DNA of 64,000 nucleotides from Persicaria tinctoria (Eukaryota > Streptophyta > Magnoliopsida > Caryophyllales > Polygonaceae). The translations under genes and the position numbers were made by a program. Location: contig JBANSL010000004.1 of NCBI GenBank assembly GCA_037127255.1, positions 6,572,001 through 6,636,000 of the forward strand. Reading direction: 5' to 3'. The notes under the pieces are model-generated. The model had not been told where the DNA came from, searched no databases, and saw only the letters and a program-made list of their open reading frames with translations. Below, piece by piece: positions 30,469-42,479 of the stretch (positions are counted from its first letter, which is position 1; each line of letters opens with the position of its first letter).

Positions 30469-33143
30469 ATGGAAGTCGATAGGATCGATGGTCGAACGCC
30501 CCACCAGTTACGGCCTTTCTCCTGCACTAGGAGCGTTCTCAACCGCGCTCATGGCTCCGCTAGTTGGTGCCAAGGTAATTCCTTTTCATCCTGTCAACCT
30601 TCTCCAAATTATCTCTTTTACGCTACGAGTCAATTTGCAAGAAATTTGGGGTTTTTATTGTTCCCGGAGGATACGAAATTTTACTGGTTTGATACTACAC
30701 AAAGAACAACTTTATTTGGATCAGAAATTTCCGTGTGTCTTTCTGATTTTGTCATCCCACTTAAATGAGGCTTCATTGTTTGCAAATTTTGGTTGATTTA
30801 GGGAATACCAAAGTGATAGCTGCAGTGTATGGACCAAAAGCTGGAACTAAGAAGAATGAAAATCCAGAGAAAGCCTCAATCGAAGTCATTTGGAAGCCTA
30901 AAACAGGTCAAATTGGTGAGTTTTCTTTCTCTAAACTTGGTTTTGATGCATACCCCAATAAGGCTATAAGGATGTACTGATTTCTCGAATGTCTTTTATT
31001 GAAGCAACTACTGTCATGGCATCTGATAAACTTGAAATTTTTAATTTTGCAAGCTAGTATTTAGTTATTTCCGTGTGGCAAATGTGAACTGGGGATTGAA
31101 TTATTTGGCATTAAATGGCGACTGAGAAAACTGGAAAATATGATGACTGCCTTTCCTTATTCTTTGATCATATGTTGACAGTTAGAAAATTCTAGTATTA
31201 AATCTACTTTGTAATATGAATGCACTGTAAACATTTTGTTGTGTCTAGGGAAACTTGAGAGGGAGAGTGAGATGATACTGAAGAAAACCTTGCAGAGCAT
31301 TTGCATGTTGAGTGTAAACCCAAATACAACAACAACGGTTGTAATTCAGGTGAGAGTGAGACATAGAGGTTCTGCTATATACCTGCAGCATTACAATGTG
31401 CATTCTATTGTTTGACAAACATAACAAACATTTGGCATTTTGAATCAAGTATATTTATGTGAAGTTATGCATTCCTTTTACAGGTTATTGATGATGACGG
31501 TGCCGTATCCTTGAGCACTGTGGTTTGCAATTTTATCGGTATATATGTATGCACACCATTATTTCACCTAACTTTATCATAGTACATATTTCTACAATCC
31601 CTGTGGTAGCAGATATGTCCATAGATGCTTCTTGTTGGACTCAAAACTTACAAAAGTAGCCTTGCATGATGCTTGACTTTGTTTTGAATATTTTGATGGT
31701 TGTTTGGTCTTATTATAATTCATAGCTTTGAACTACCTATTGAGTTTCAGACGTTCCCAAATACAAGCTTAAATCTAAAAAGTTTCCCTTGATTAGACTG
31801 TGTAGCTTCTTCCATGTGCCATTAATGCTGCATGTGCTGCACTTGTGGATGCCTGCATTCCTATGAAGCATCTTGCTGGTAATTAAGACAGTTTGATTCC
31901 TTTCCCAAAAATCTCTAGAACCTTTTTTTTTAACTCCTAACACGACTTGTGCAGTTGCAATTTGTTGTTGTGTGACGGAAAAGGGATATGTTATGCTGGA
32001 CCCAACAAAGAAAGAAGAGCAGGTATCATAATTTACTTCCTATGTACAGCCTACAACTTTGTATGATAGCAATGTTTTATTTCATTCTCTCAGTTGATTG
32101 TACTTGTATTATGGAATATGATTTTCTTCATTTTATGTTACATAACAAAGCATGCAATGTGTTGGCATATTTTAGATGTGGTATATGGGAATGCCGTAGA
32201 CAATTTTTTTATTCTTACGGTAGCGAACATAGAAGTGAATTGTTGGGGCATAATGGCATATGTATGTGTCTTGGGTGTTGTATCCTTTAATCAGATTTAC
32301 TTGACTCCTGTTAATTGAGGAAATATCTCAAGGGCTTTTATTACCTTATCAGAAAGCTCAATCAATACCTATTGCTTTGGACAGTTGGATCCTTAAAAAA
32401 TTGTCATTGGGCATTGAAGGGCATGGTGTAGGTATATTCCAGGATGCAAATGCATGTGTCTTTCTCTTGTTCTGTTTTCGAAGTAGAGGCGGAAGGCAAC
32501 TGTCCTGTTTACTGAGCCTGTCTTGGAGGGAGGCTTTAGAGCCATGTTCCTATACTTGTTATTGGTTGACGCATAATGTGCCTCATTCGTGGTGTGGTTC
32601 AAGCCTATTATTTTTTATATTGTATTCACCAAGAAAACCATTTTGGTATGGTGATTCAATTTTTTTAGGCGGTCTTGTTTTTGTACGTCGTTAAGTTGGT
32701 TTGCTCCACCATTTGAGGGGATGTTTCTTTCCTTTTATATCCTCTAACTCCCAGCATTAATGTTGATAGACTACAGTACTGATTGAGTGGGCACAAATCA
32801 TATAAACTGCGTTGAATTGTAATTGGCAGAATATGAAGGCATTTGCATATCTGGCTTTCCCAAATCTCATCCAATCGGTCATCCTAAAAGAATCATTATT
32901 GATAAATGGGGAACCACACGGGCATGGAATCATCACATCTGTCACCCAGGGACTGATGTCAGGTAAATGTTTGTTGTATGAATGTTGTGGCAGTTTGCCC
33001 TAATGTATACAAAATAAAAATGTATTCACTGGTTTAATCCTATTGCAGTGGACGAGTACCTCCATTGTCTTGAAAGAGGACGAGCTGCAACAGCCAAATT
33101 GTCTATCTCTCTACGTAATAAGCTTGGAACAATCCACTCTTAA
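30469..33143 (+). CDS. RRP46: Exosome core subunit RRP46 (RNase PH fold, 8 exons, 236 aa)
   Basis: Subunit of the hexameric RNase PH-like ring of the RNA exosome, which degrades and processes RNA 3' to 5' in nucleus and cytoplasm. Exons: 30469-30574, 30802-30915, 31249-31349, 31484-31504, 31806-31878, 31955-32022, 32830-32962, 33049-33143; all phases agree and the protein is 236 aa against about 239 in Arabidopsis. Diagnostic stretches are DGRTPHQLRP at the start, HGSASW, TKVIAAVYGPKAG, VNPNTTTTVVIQV, LLPCAINAACAALVDA, PMKHLAVAICCC and GIITSVTQGLMS. The fourth exon is only 21 nt (VIDDDGA). The ATG is chosen because MEVDR-DGRTP matches the family start. The RRP46 type is called over RRP41 or MTR3 because of these N-terminal and central motifs. 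Phosphorolytic activity is not expected from this subunit alone. Confidence 0.92.
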
Positions 33144-34630
33144 GATACTCACACAGATGGCAAACCGGTAAGCATAGAAATCCATGGCTCCTCATAGTTT
33201 GATATTTTCAAGATAGTTTCTACCCTTAGTTTGAGGCAGATAATGTGTAATGTTTGAATAGTGTACAAGAGCATTTGGTTTATATATGATATCATTCCCT
33301 ATATCTTGTAGTTACAAATATATTTGACAGGGCTAGATGCTTATCAGATGGGAAATGAGTTAAATCGTTTAGTGGGATGGTGAGTGTGTCGAGTTGAACA
33401 AAACACTTATGAGATACTTGGTACTTGAAAGTTGAAAGCATCTGTGTTTAGTTTTGCGAATTGGAATATTCACTGTTTGTGACATTTTAAGCTGCAATTA
33501 TTCATTTAGTGTATGTAGGATTAACTTGGTTGAAATCAATCATGAGATACTCGAAATTTGGAGAAGAACCCAAATAAAACTCATGTATTCTAACATCTGG
33601 GTTTTGAAGTTAGTTGAACCAAAATAAAACTGGGGAAGATTGAGGAATTTGAAATTAGAAAATTGTGTTGAAAATGATAATCTGTTGCACGCCCGATATA
33701 TTGCCGAGAGATTGTGTGTAGAATCCTGGAGAGGAGCTACAAAAACTCTCTCCTGCTTCCTTCTCCAGCCCTGTAGTGCCAGTTAAAATGCAGCACTAAG
33801 TGCATTTATTCGACGAGTCAAACTCCTTATTACGGCTTGAACATGATCCAGAGACTTGCAGAGTATCCATAGGAGAACGAGCTGGAGATCGGTTTTCACA
33901 GCTTCAACATTTGAAGAGAGATCAAGGGAGATGGTGTAGAGATCAAGGAGATCGAGCTTGAACAGTTATAGGTTGCCTTTTTTATCAGCAAGAATCTGTC
34001 CCATTTTTAACAACGCAAGGCAAAATCTCATAAAAGCCTATGCAAAATCATTACTTGGTGGTGGGTGCGTAAAGACCACCAAATGTACATTTACTCAATT
34101 GGCACGAGATGGTATTCTAGTCAAATAAGCGGAATATTGATTCGAACAAAACCTTAATTTGGATTTGAACTTTTAAAATATATTCATATTTTTTCAAGTT
34201 ATAATCACTCATTTCATAACAACGGTATTGCTATTTGCACAATCGTGTATCGTCATATGCACGGTCCCGGATATGCTGACAGTTTTGATACCGACTCCGG
34301 GAATATTGCAGTTTTTCCAGGGAGATTCCTTGCAGTTGCATATTCCCTGGCCCCATGGGGCTTGCCGATGTCGGGTCCGACTTATTTGAATCGGGAACTT
34401 AGCTTACAGAGAGCATCTTGCAAAGGCGTGTAGATAGAAGCAGAGGCGATGGCCAGCTCGTCGATTCTTGCAGCCGGGACCGGTGGAGTGTTTTCCGACT
34501 TCGGGGACCAGATTCGGCACTCCGCGAATGACGAGAATTTGGCCGTCAGAATAACCATGAATAATGCTAATACTGGTTCTTTCAATTTTATTTTATTTTG
34601 TAGTGAGAGGAACACGTGCCCACTAGTGAA
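33144..34630. other. 3' flank of RRP46 and intergenic DNA
   Basis: No gene is recognised. A short open frame at 34449-34630 (MASSSILAAG..., acidic and Ser/Gly-rich) lies directly before the hAT insertion and could be part of the original upstream region of hydrolase copy A. Nothing links it to a known family. Confidence 0.35.
34613..34618. promoter_or_regulatory. G-box core CACGTG left of the hAT insertion
   Basis: CACGTG lies 13 bp from the left end of the hAT element. Without the element it would sit about 60 bp upstream of the next CACGTG (36504) and about 140 bp upstream of the hydrolase A start codon. G-boxes bind bZIP and bHLH factors in plants. Function here is inferred from position and from the similar cluster in copy B. 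Confidence 0.45.
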
Positions 34631-36456
34631 TAGAGCTGGCAATTCGGGTCATTTCGTCGGGTTCGGGTCGATCACATTCGGGTCGGCCCACTAATGAGTC
34701 AGGTCAACTCGGTTAAAATTTCTGTGTCGGGCTTGGTCGGGTCGGGTCAGATTCGGTCAAAATGAAATTCAGATTGGTCGGGTTTCAGTCAAAATCGGGT
34801 TGGACCCATTTGGGTTTTCGGTCAGAATCGGGTCTGTCTCGTTCGGATTTTGGGTCGGTACTCGGGTCGGTCTCATTCAGGTTTCAAGTAGAAGCGGGTC
34901 TACGTTTGTTTTAAACTTTTAATTTTTTAGGTTGAATTTGTTGAATCATTTTTGTTTGAGACTTTCGGGTAATCAATTTTATTAAATTAAATATGTAACT
35001 CATGTTGTTTATGTATTTCAAAAAGTATTTTAGTAAAATTAATTATGATTCAATATATAATCTACTCATTGGCTCGTAAGCTGACTAAACTCATTTTATT
35101 CATCATTAATTTCATTGAAATTTTGCAATATATTGTTATCAAAATCATACTTGATTCCCTATCTAAAATATAATTCACGTTAGTTGTGTGATTGTTATTT
35201 CACTTATTTGTGTCTTTCAAAAAGTAGTTTTCAAAAGAAATTTCACTACGTATATGATTCAAGTTATAATATCCTCATTGCTCTCATCTTTTATTAGCGA
35301 GAAATGAGAATTTTGAATTAAAGTCGATCATTCATCGTTAAATGAGTAAACGAGTAATGATTTACATCAATCTATATGAATATACTATGAGTTGATAACT
35401 TTTGGAGTTTTGGGTAATCTAGTAAACCGACTCTTTTGTGAGTTAATCTTAAATAATGACAAAGTAAACAAATTATTGCATATATGAAAATAACTAAACA
35501 AGATTAATTTAATCCTCATATATAAATTCATCTCCGATTATTCGATGAATTAGAATATTCGAATATTCGATGCATTTAAAATATTCCCTTCATCCCTCAT
35601 CAAATTTTGGAAAACAATGCAATATAAAATTACGAATACAACTTATAACACTATCATATATTCATAATTCATAATTTCATATTTTTATTCATTACAAATC
35701 ATCATCTTTTACATCTCATTAAAGTTATAGTTTATTCATTACAAATGATTTGATCAATCACTATATTTTTGTTAAATAGATTATTACATAAGTAAAATTT
35801 TATTTTTGTCTCGTCGAATTTTATTTTTGTTAATTAGATATGAATGAAAATTTATTGAGAGAGAATGAAATTTGAGGAGGGAAGGAATTAAATTTATTGA
35901 GAGGGAATCAAATTTGAGGAGGGAAGGGAGAAAATACAGGAGGGATGAAATTTGAGGAGGGAAGGAATGAAATTTATAAATTTGAGGAGGGAAGAAATGA
36001 AATTTATTGAGAGATAATCAAATTTGAGAATGGAATAAATGAAATTTATTGAGAGGGAATGCACTTTATGCACTAATAGTTTAAAATTTTTATTTTGATG
36101 AATGAATTTTTTGTTTGTTTAGAAATAACATTAACTATCAATTGCTCGATAATGGATTACAATAATTTTTTTTTTGTTTTATAGTATACATGTATAATAT
36201 ATATATTCAAGGATATTCGGGTCGGGTTGGGAGTCGGGTCGGGTTGGGAGGCGAGTCGAGTTGAAATTCGGGTCGGGTCCGGGTTGAGTCGGGTTTGTCT
36301 GTATTCGGGTTTCGGGTCAACATCGGTTGGGCTCGGTTTCGGGTTCAGGTTATGCATAACGTCAAATTTTCGGATTCGGTCGGATTTCGGTTCGGGTGAG
36401 TCAGTTGGTCTTCTCGGATCGGATCGGATCAGGAATTGCCGGGCTTGACAGCTCTA
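34631..36456. mobile_element. Non-autonomous hAT element with 8-bp TSD (1826 bp)
   Basis: Terminal inverted repeats are TAGAGCTGGCAA (left) and, on the minus strand, TAGAGCTGTCAA (right). The 8-bp direct repeat CTAGTGAA flanks it exactly (34623-34630 and 36457-36464). The subterminal 250 bp on both sides are crowded with TCGGGT/GGGTCGGGT motifs, as in hAT elements where such motifs can bind transposase. The interior is AT-rich, with a GAGGAGGGAA-type repeat at 35870-36060, and encodes no transposase. It interrupts the upstream region of hydrolase copy A. Confidence 0.9.
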
Positions 36457-36503
36457 CTAGTGAATACCCCGTACCCGCAAAGTTCACAAGTGTCAGTGTG
36501 TCA

Positions 36504-36509
36504 CACGTG
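36504..36509. promoter_or_regulatory. G-box core CACGTG upstream of hydrolase A
   Basis: CACACGTGCG lies 73 bp before the hydrolase A start codon. The same CACACGTGCG string occurs 107 bp before the start of copy B, so it is likely a conserved promoter element. Confidence 0.55.
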
Positions 36510-36581
36510 CGAGCGTGTGAGAGCTTGTACTACTGAGTAGCGTCCACTGAGCTGGTTGAGAACACGATCGAGAGATCGACA

Positions 36582-39500
36582 ATGGACGAATTCGCAGCGT
36601 CTCCGCTGCCTGATCCCGAGAAGCTTCGTGCTGATTTCCTCCGTGTCCTTCAGAGTCGAAGGCGCCATGAAGGTGAGAGATCTTCGGCTTCCAAAACCTA
36701 GCGATTTTTACTGTTTATCTTAATCTTCATCGAAGAATCTGTTGAATTTTGTGCTATGGAAATTCGTTCAAATGATTGATGGAGGTTGAAGGATGAAAAA
36801 GCTCCAGTCCAACATCTTTGCGATTGCAATTGGATATATTTCTGTTCATTATGATTTCGATTAATCAATTAGTCTTAGAGATGGATATGGTAGCCTAGGG
36901 TTAGTTTATGCTACTTAAATCATTGAGGTTATTGCAAATTAACTATTGGTTTGGAAATTTTACAGCCGTTGACTCAACAAAACTCCATTTTAAATGGCAG
37001 AGAATGAGTTTCTGTGCTAAAATGACAATGTCCAATAACTCTTCATTTGTTTTGTGGCTTGAAGGTTTGTTTGGATGCCATTATAAGCGACCTTACAAGT
37101 TACAAGGCCTTTAATATTAGTATTAGACCCTCAATTCCTCAAAGAAGCCCTTTAATGAGAAAGTGAAAGCATCTCTTCAACTTGGAATGTTTATGTTCTT
37201 TATTGTGAAGGATTGTTTTTCAAATCCTCATCGTTTTATGCACTTTCTTAGTACCCCTGAGAGTAGAGCCTTCTAAGCCTGTGAAGGATCCACTTTATCA
37301 AGATGATTCCCAGTTTGATGGCATCAAGGTTCAATTTTTGACGCTTCTCCTCAGAATATTATGTCGTTTTGACCAGTTTTTGACTGCCCATTTTGTTTGA
37401 TATTTGAAGGACATGGAATCTGCTCCAAAGGGAAGTAACAAAAACTGGAAGGATTTGCTTGTGGAAGAAAACTTATATTTGTACACAGAGGTGACCTTCC
37501 TTTTGGTCTATTTTCTATGCTTCCCTCTCCGCATCTATTAAGCTTGCTGTTTTTTCTCTTAATTTTATTTCAGTGTATTATATGATTAGAGCTAATTCAT
37601 TTACATGTATGAAATCATGTAAGTTTTAGCATTTTAAGACTTAAGACAATACCCCCTTGGACATATTCGCAACCGAGTTTCAAATTCAATATTGTTTGAC
37701 TTTGAATTATATGAACTGCTTGAGTTCATGTCTCATTTTACAGATTGGTATTAATAAAAGTCATTTGGTGTCATCTTCGTTTTTAGGATTCAGAACAGGG
37801 GCGTTTACCGGTGTTGATTCTAAGCACGAAGGAGATGAGCAGTCAGAAAAAGCCAGCTGTTGTAATTCTACACCGCACAAATACATGCAAAGAGTGGGTT
37901 CGGCCATTGCTTGAGGTAACCATTGTAGCATATTTCCTTTCACAATCAAGGTTGTTTCATTCGTTCCGTCCGGCTATTGATATCTACTGTTCACGGCTAT
38001 TTCAGGCGTATGCATCACGTGGATACGTTTCTATATCCATCGACTCTCGTTACCATGGTGAACGTGCGAAAAACACTAATACATATCAAGATGTGTCTTT
38101 CAAGTTCACTTTGCTTCTGTTTGTGATTAATGATTACTTCCCAAGGATTGTCAGTTGGTATTATTTTTTCAGAGTACTCAAACTTCATTTAGATACCAGT
38201 AATCGTATAAGACTAATCAAATGATTCATGATTTGAGAACTCTGGTTCATTTTTTATTGGTAGTGGTCCTTATTCTGTGTTGGACCAAGTTGATGGATTC
38301 ATATGGTTTTGTTATATGTAGGCGCTTGTATCATCATGGAAGAAAGGGGATACCATGCCGTTCATATATGATACAGTATGATAATATATCTGATTCATGT
38401 TGCAATCATACTTTTCACTTTCATGCATGATAGTTGGATTAGAGTGAAAATTTTAAAGTTCATTCATATCTTATATAACCAAGAGTGTTACTTTTTATCT
38501 TTCTTGCAATTTTTTTCTCCCTTATCAAGTTGAAGATTTGAAAATTACCTCTCATTCCCATCATTTAAAATGCTGGAAGATATATACACTAGATGAGTTC
38601 TAAATCAACCATGCATGAGATCTGAATCATTTGTTGAAGCATCATACTTTCTTGAATTGCATTTCCCTTCTCTGATGAAGTCTGGAAAATGGAGCATCCT
38701 GCAGGTATGGGACTTGACAAAGCTTGCAGACTATCTTACACAAAGAGACGACATAGACCCAAAGAGGATTGGAATAACCGGTGAATCACTAGGAGGTTTG
38801 TGAATCTAATTATTCGACAAAATATTATACGGAGTATTGTAAATACTTTCTGCTGCAGCTCAGTGCTTACTACCTGGCAGCCTTTCTCCTTTAGGAATGC
38901 ATACTTGGTTTGCAGCTGTTGCTGATACTCGCTATGCAGTGGTTGTTCCAATAATTGGCATTCAGGTGCATGTGGAATCAGTCGTTTTAGAAAACATTAT
39001 TTGGTTTCAGAGATACGAGGAATTATGTGGAATAGCTAAAACGTTTTAAACTTCTGCAGGGCTTTCGATGGGCCATAGAAAATGATAAATGGCAGGCTCG
39101 GGTTAACAGCATAAAGCCCGTCTTTCAGGGTACATTGTGACATAGCAGAAAAATTAAAAAAAAAAAAAATCAACAATATCGTGTTGTGATTTGTCTTTCA
39201 CCTATGCTTCTAAATTGATGATGTTCAGAAGCAAGTGCTGATTTGGGAAAAAGCTCAATTGATAAAGAAGTTGTGGAGAAGGTATGATACTAATTTATTC
39301 CACAGACTCTCCAAGCTTCCACCATTAATATTGAGTTTGGTCACTTTAGTGCATGGAAACAATTTAAGGATACTATATTTGGGAGCTAATACTTGTGTAT
39401 TTTAATTTCATTCATACCCTTAACAGGTATGGGATAGGATTGCACCTGGTCTAGCATCAGATTTTGACTCCCCGTACACTGTCCCACTGATAGCACCTCG

Positions 39501-40468
39501 GCCCTTGTTGATTTTGAATGGTAAATAATCATAGTGGCTCTTTTGCTTTTGACATAAGAATATTGGTTAACTCCTAGTTGCATATTCACCACTCATAATC
39601 ATAGAATGTTATGTTTGGCTCATCTCAAAGCTGGGAAAGTCATGTGGATGCATTTAACACCAACCCATCTGAACGAATTGAAAATATTATGGCATGGATT
39701 AGCCAAATTCATTTCAGAATTTTATGTTACAAAAAATATGTCTAATGTTTCATGTGATTGTGCTTATTTTAGAAATAATATAAAATATTTTAACAATGAC
39801 TCTGGCCAAATGGATTGTGCTTATTTTAGAGATACATATTCACTTTATTCAGGCTTCTATCCTTGGTAGTAAATAAAATAACCCTATTAATAAGAAACCC
39901 CATCAACAGTGATTATACTAAAGGAGACACCAATCCTTTGGATGTTTAAAATACTAGTAAAGTGGTGAGTATCTTACAAAAATGTTCTTGTGATATGCCT
40001 CAGATTTGGCTAGGATTTAAACTGGAGAATTTAATTGATTTTGTTGCTTGTAGTTGCAACTCTTTTCCTTCCATGATGCAAGTTCAGAAAACATTTTATG
40101 TTAATTTTCCAGACTACCCATCATCCACCTAATGTGGAAACCTTGCGTTCTTCCTTGACATATACAGGCGCTGAAGATCGTCGATGCCCTGCAGCAGGCC
40201 TGGATATTGTCAAATTACGAACTCAAGAAGCTTACATGAAGGCCGGTTACCCGGATAACTTTAAGGTTTGACTCGGACCCTTTTGATAATGAGAATAGGA
40301 ATAACAAAGCTTGTGATGATGACAACCAATTTGTCCGCTTTACAGCTTCAACCTTGCACCAACTAAATCCTACATGTCTAACTCTTTTCCACGACAATGA
40401 ATATAGTCTCACCCGTGCTTTTGATTGTGTTCAAACAGATGGTAGTTGAGCAAAGAATATGGCATTGA
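36582..40468 (+). CDS. Alpha/beta hydrolase copy A, truncated at its C-terminus (13 exons, 341 aa)
   Basis: Alpha/beta-hydrolase-fold protein of an uncharacterised plant family (At5g25770-like, from memory); substrate unknown. Exons: 36582-36672, 37252-37328, 37410-37490, 37787-37915, 38006-38092, 38322-38375, 38705-38795, 38895-38965, 39060-39129, 39229-39281, 39427-39520, 40168-40265, 40439-40468. All splice sites are GT-AG and frames agree. The nucleophile elbow GESLGG (Ser201) and a candidate acid in GAEDRRCP are present. In the last exon, where copy B reads GHQMT, copy A reads WH then TGA, so the protein ends at His341, the putative catalytic histidine, and loses about 31 residues that are still readable to a TAA at 40562. 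PGIGH has also become QRIWH. It may be a recent pseudogene or a truncated enzyme. A hAT element splits its promoter and a copia tail abuts its 3' end. Confidence 0.8.
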
Positions 40469-40571
40469 ATGACCAAACTGATGGTTAAGGAAGCCTGTGA
40501 TTGGTTTGACAAGTTCCTGCTGCAAGATTCATCTGTGTGTTTACCGCTAAATAGTCGTGTTTAAGACACCT

Positions 40572-40900
40572 TTCGTCCTGTTGTTTGGGCGAAAGATCAG
40601 AAGAAAGCGCTAGTGTTCTTTGTCCGCGAAGAGGTTGAGGATGGGAACTTTGTCATTTGTCATGTCTCTTCTGCTGATCGACATTTTCACCAAACCACTT
40701 GGCACGGCTCGCTTATGTGAACTTCGATCCAAGCTTCAAGTTCGCCCTCGTCCTTGAGCTTGTCGGGGGTATTAACTATATATGTGAAGATTTGATTTAC
40801 CAAGATTGCATCTATCTATTTGTAACTAGAAATACTCTCCTATACACACAAGTTTACATTCTCACAGAAGTCAAATTCAAGATCTTCACAAATGTCGGAA
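40572..40900 (+). mobile_element. Ty1/copia 3' fragment (end of RNase H, PPT, start of LTR)
   Basis: Just after hydrolase A the sequence encodes FFVREEVEDGNFVICHV and then, in another frame, IFTKPLGTARLCELRSKL, the typical C-terminus of a copia polyprotein. A purine-rich tract ending cttgtcggggg (about 40757-40770) fits the polypurine tract, and what follows (tattaactatatatgtgaag) looks like the beginning of a 3' LTR. A frameshift separates the two coding pieces. It is in the opposite orientation to the 26-29.5 kb copia element and need not be related. Confidence 0.75.
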
Positions 40901-41392
40901 GAGCCTTTTATAACGGTCTCATGTGCTAAGAATCAGGCTAAGAATGAGTAATTTGAGCTCCACAAAGCTTGTTGGAAAGCTAATTTAAAGATCTACAACT
41001 TTTATGTTGATCATTTTGGCAAATTCGACATGCAACATAGAGAAATCGAGCCAAGAAGTTAATATTGACCCAAAGTTCCGACCTGATATTCCTATGTTCT
41101 GATTCAGAATTACGAAACTTCTAAATTACGAAGTTTCGACCCAAAAAGTGTATAGAGGCGCAAGTTTCTCACTGCATGACAAATTTTACACACTTGTACT
41201 TTTGACTTTTTATAGTTTTTTTTGTTGTTGTTGTTAATTCCCCATCAAAAGTACACGTCGGAATTAACGTGTAAACTTTTCCAATTAATTAACACACTAA
41301 AAAAATTAATTAACCCACCTCAACCCTGCACCTATTTAGTTTACACGGTTTATTTTTGGGGCAATTTTCATACAGGCCACGAAATTAGGCTA

Positions 41393-41858
41393 TATTAGGA
41401 ATCGGCCGAAAAGACAAATAGGTATATTAAATGACCACCCTAAGACATATTGGTATATTAAAAGATTCAAGGGACAAATAGGTATATTAAAAGTGCTCTT
41501 GTGGACAAACTAGTATATTAAAAAACTTTAAGGGACAAATAGTCCTTTTTGCCTCATTTGACTTCATTTCATTTGATTTTTCTTAATAAAAACATTTTCA
41601 AATATTTTAAAATAATTATTTTTTATTAAACTTTTATTCATTTGACTATATAATCATGAAAAAAATTTGGATATATTTCTATCAAATTATAAAACTTTTT
41701 ATTTTTTTACCATATGTTTGTAACTAATAATGTTGTATAAAATATTATTACATAAAAATTTTATTTGTTTTTTGTACAAATACAAAAAAAAAACAGCTTT
41801 TTAATAGTTGGTTTACAAATCGCAAGTTAAAACACTTATTGCTTATTTTTAGAAAACA

Positions 41859-41923
<65 letters not shown>

Positions 41924-42470
41924 CATACGAAATATAATTTTAACTAATTATTTCATCTTGAACGGTTTTATAAAAATTCTCATATTTCATTTTTATTTAA
42001 CATTTTTTGTGTGATTTCTAGCTCATATTTTTGTGGGATAATTTAATTTGTGCAATTTATATAAACAATCATTGTAATAAAGTTTTTATTTAATAAAATG
42101 TATATAATATATATTATTAGTGACAAATAGTAATAAAAATTCAATAGTTTTATAATTTGATAGAAATATATACCGAATTTAAATTTTTTTAATGATTTTA
42201 TAATCAAATGAATAAGATTATATGAGTATGTAACCAATTAATTATCATACAAATATATTAACATGATTTTATTAAAATATAAAACAAAAAGGAAGTCCAA
42301 TTATATATAAAAAGGGTTATTTGTCAACTATAGTATTTTAATATACCAATTTGTCCATTAGAACACTTTTAATATACATATTTGTCCCTAAAGACTTTTA
42401 ATATACCAATTTGTCCTCAGGGGGTCATTTGATATACTAATTTGTCTTTTTGTCCATTAGGAATCCGTCT
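41393..42470. mobile_element. Foldback element with ~450-bp inverted arms and an (AAT)n loop
   Basis: The left arm (gacaaataggtatattaaatgacc...) and right arm (minus strand gacaaattagtatatcaaatgacc...) are inverted copies. The pairing continues inwards through repeated gacaaatagg/tatatta phrases and a tatatttctatcaaattataaaac block (41670 against 42160). Between them lies the AAT microsatellite. The structure is a 1.1-kb near-palindrome, fitting a MULE-like or foldback MITE. No target duplication was identified. Confidence 0.65.
41859..41921. repeat. (AAT)n microsatellite
   Basis: About 21 uninterrupted AAT/TAA units form the loop of the surrounding inverted repeat. Likely length-variable. 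Confidence 0.95.
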
Positions 42471-42479
42471 CCCACCCTC

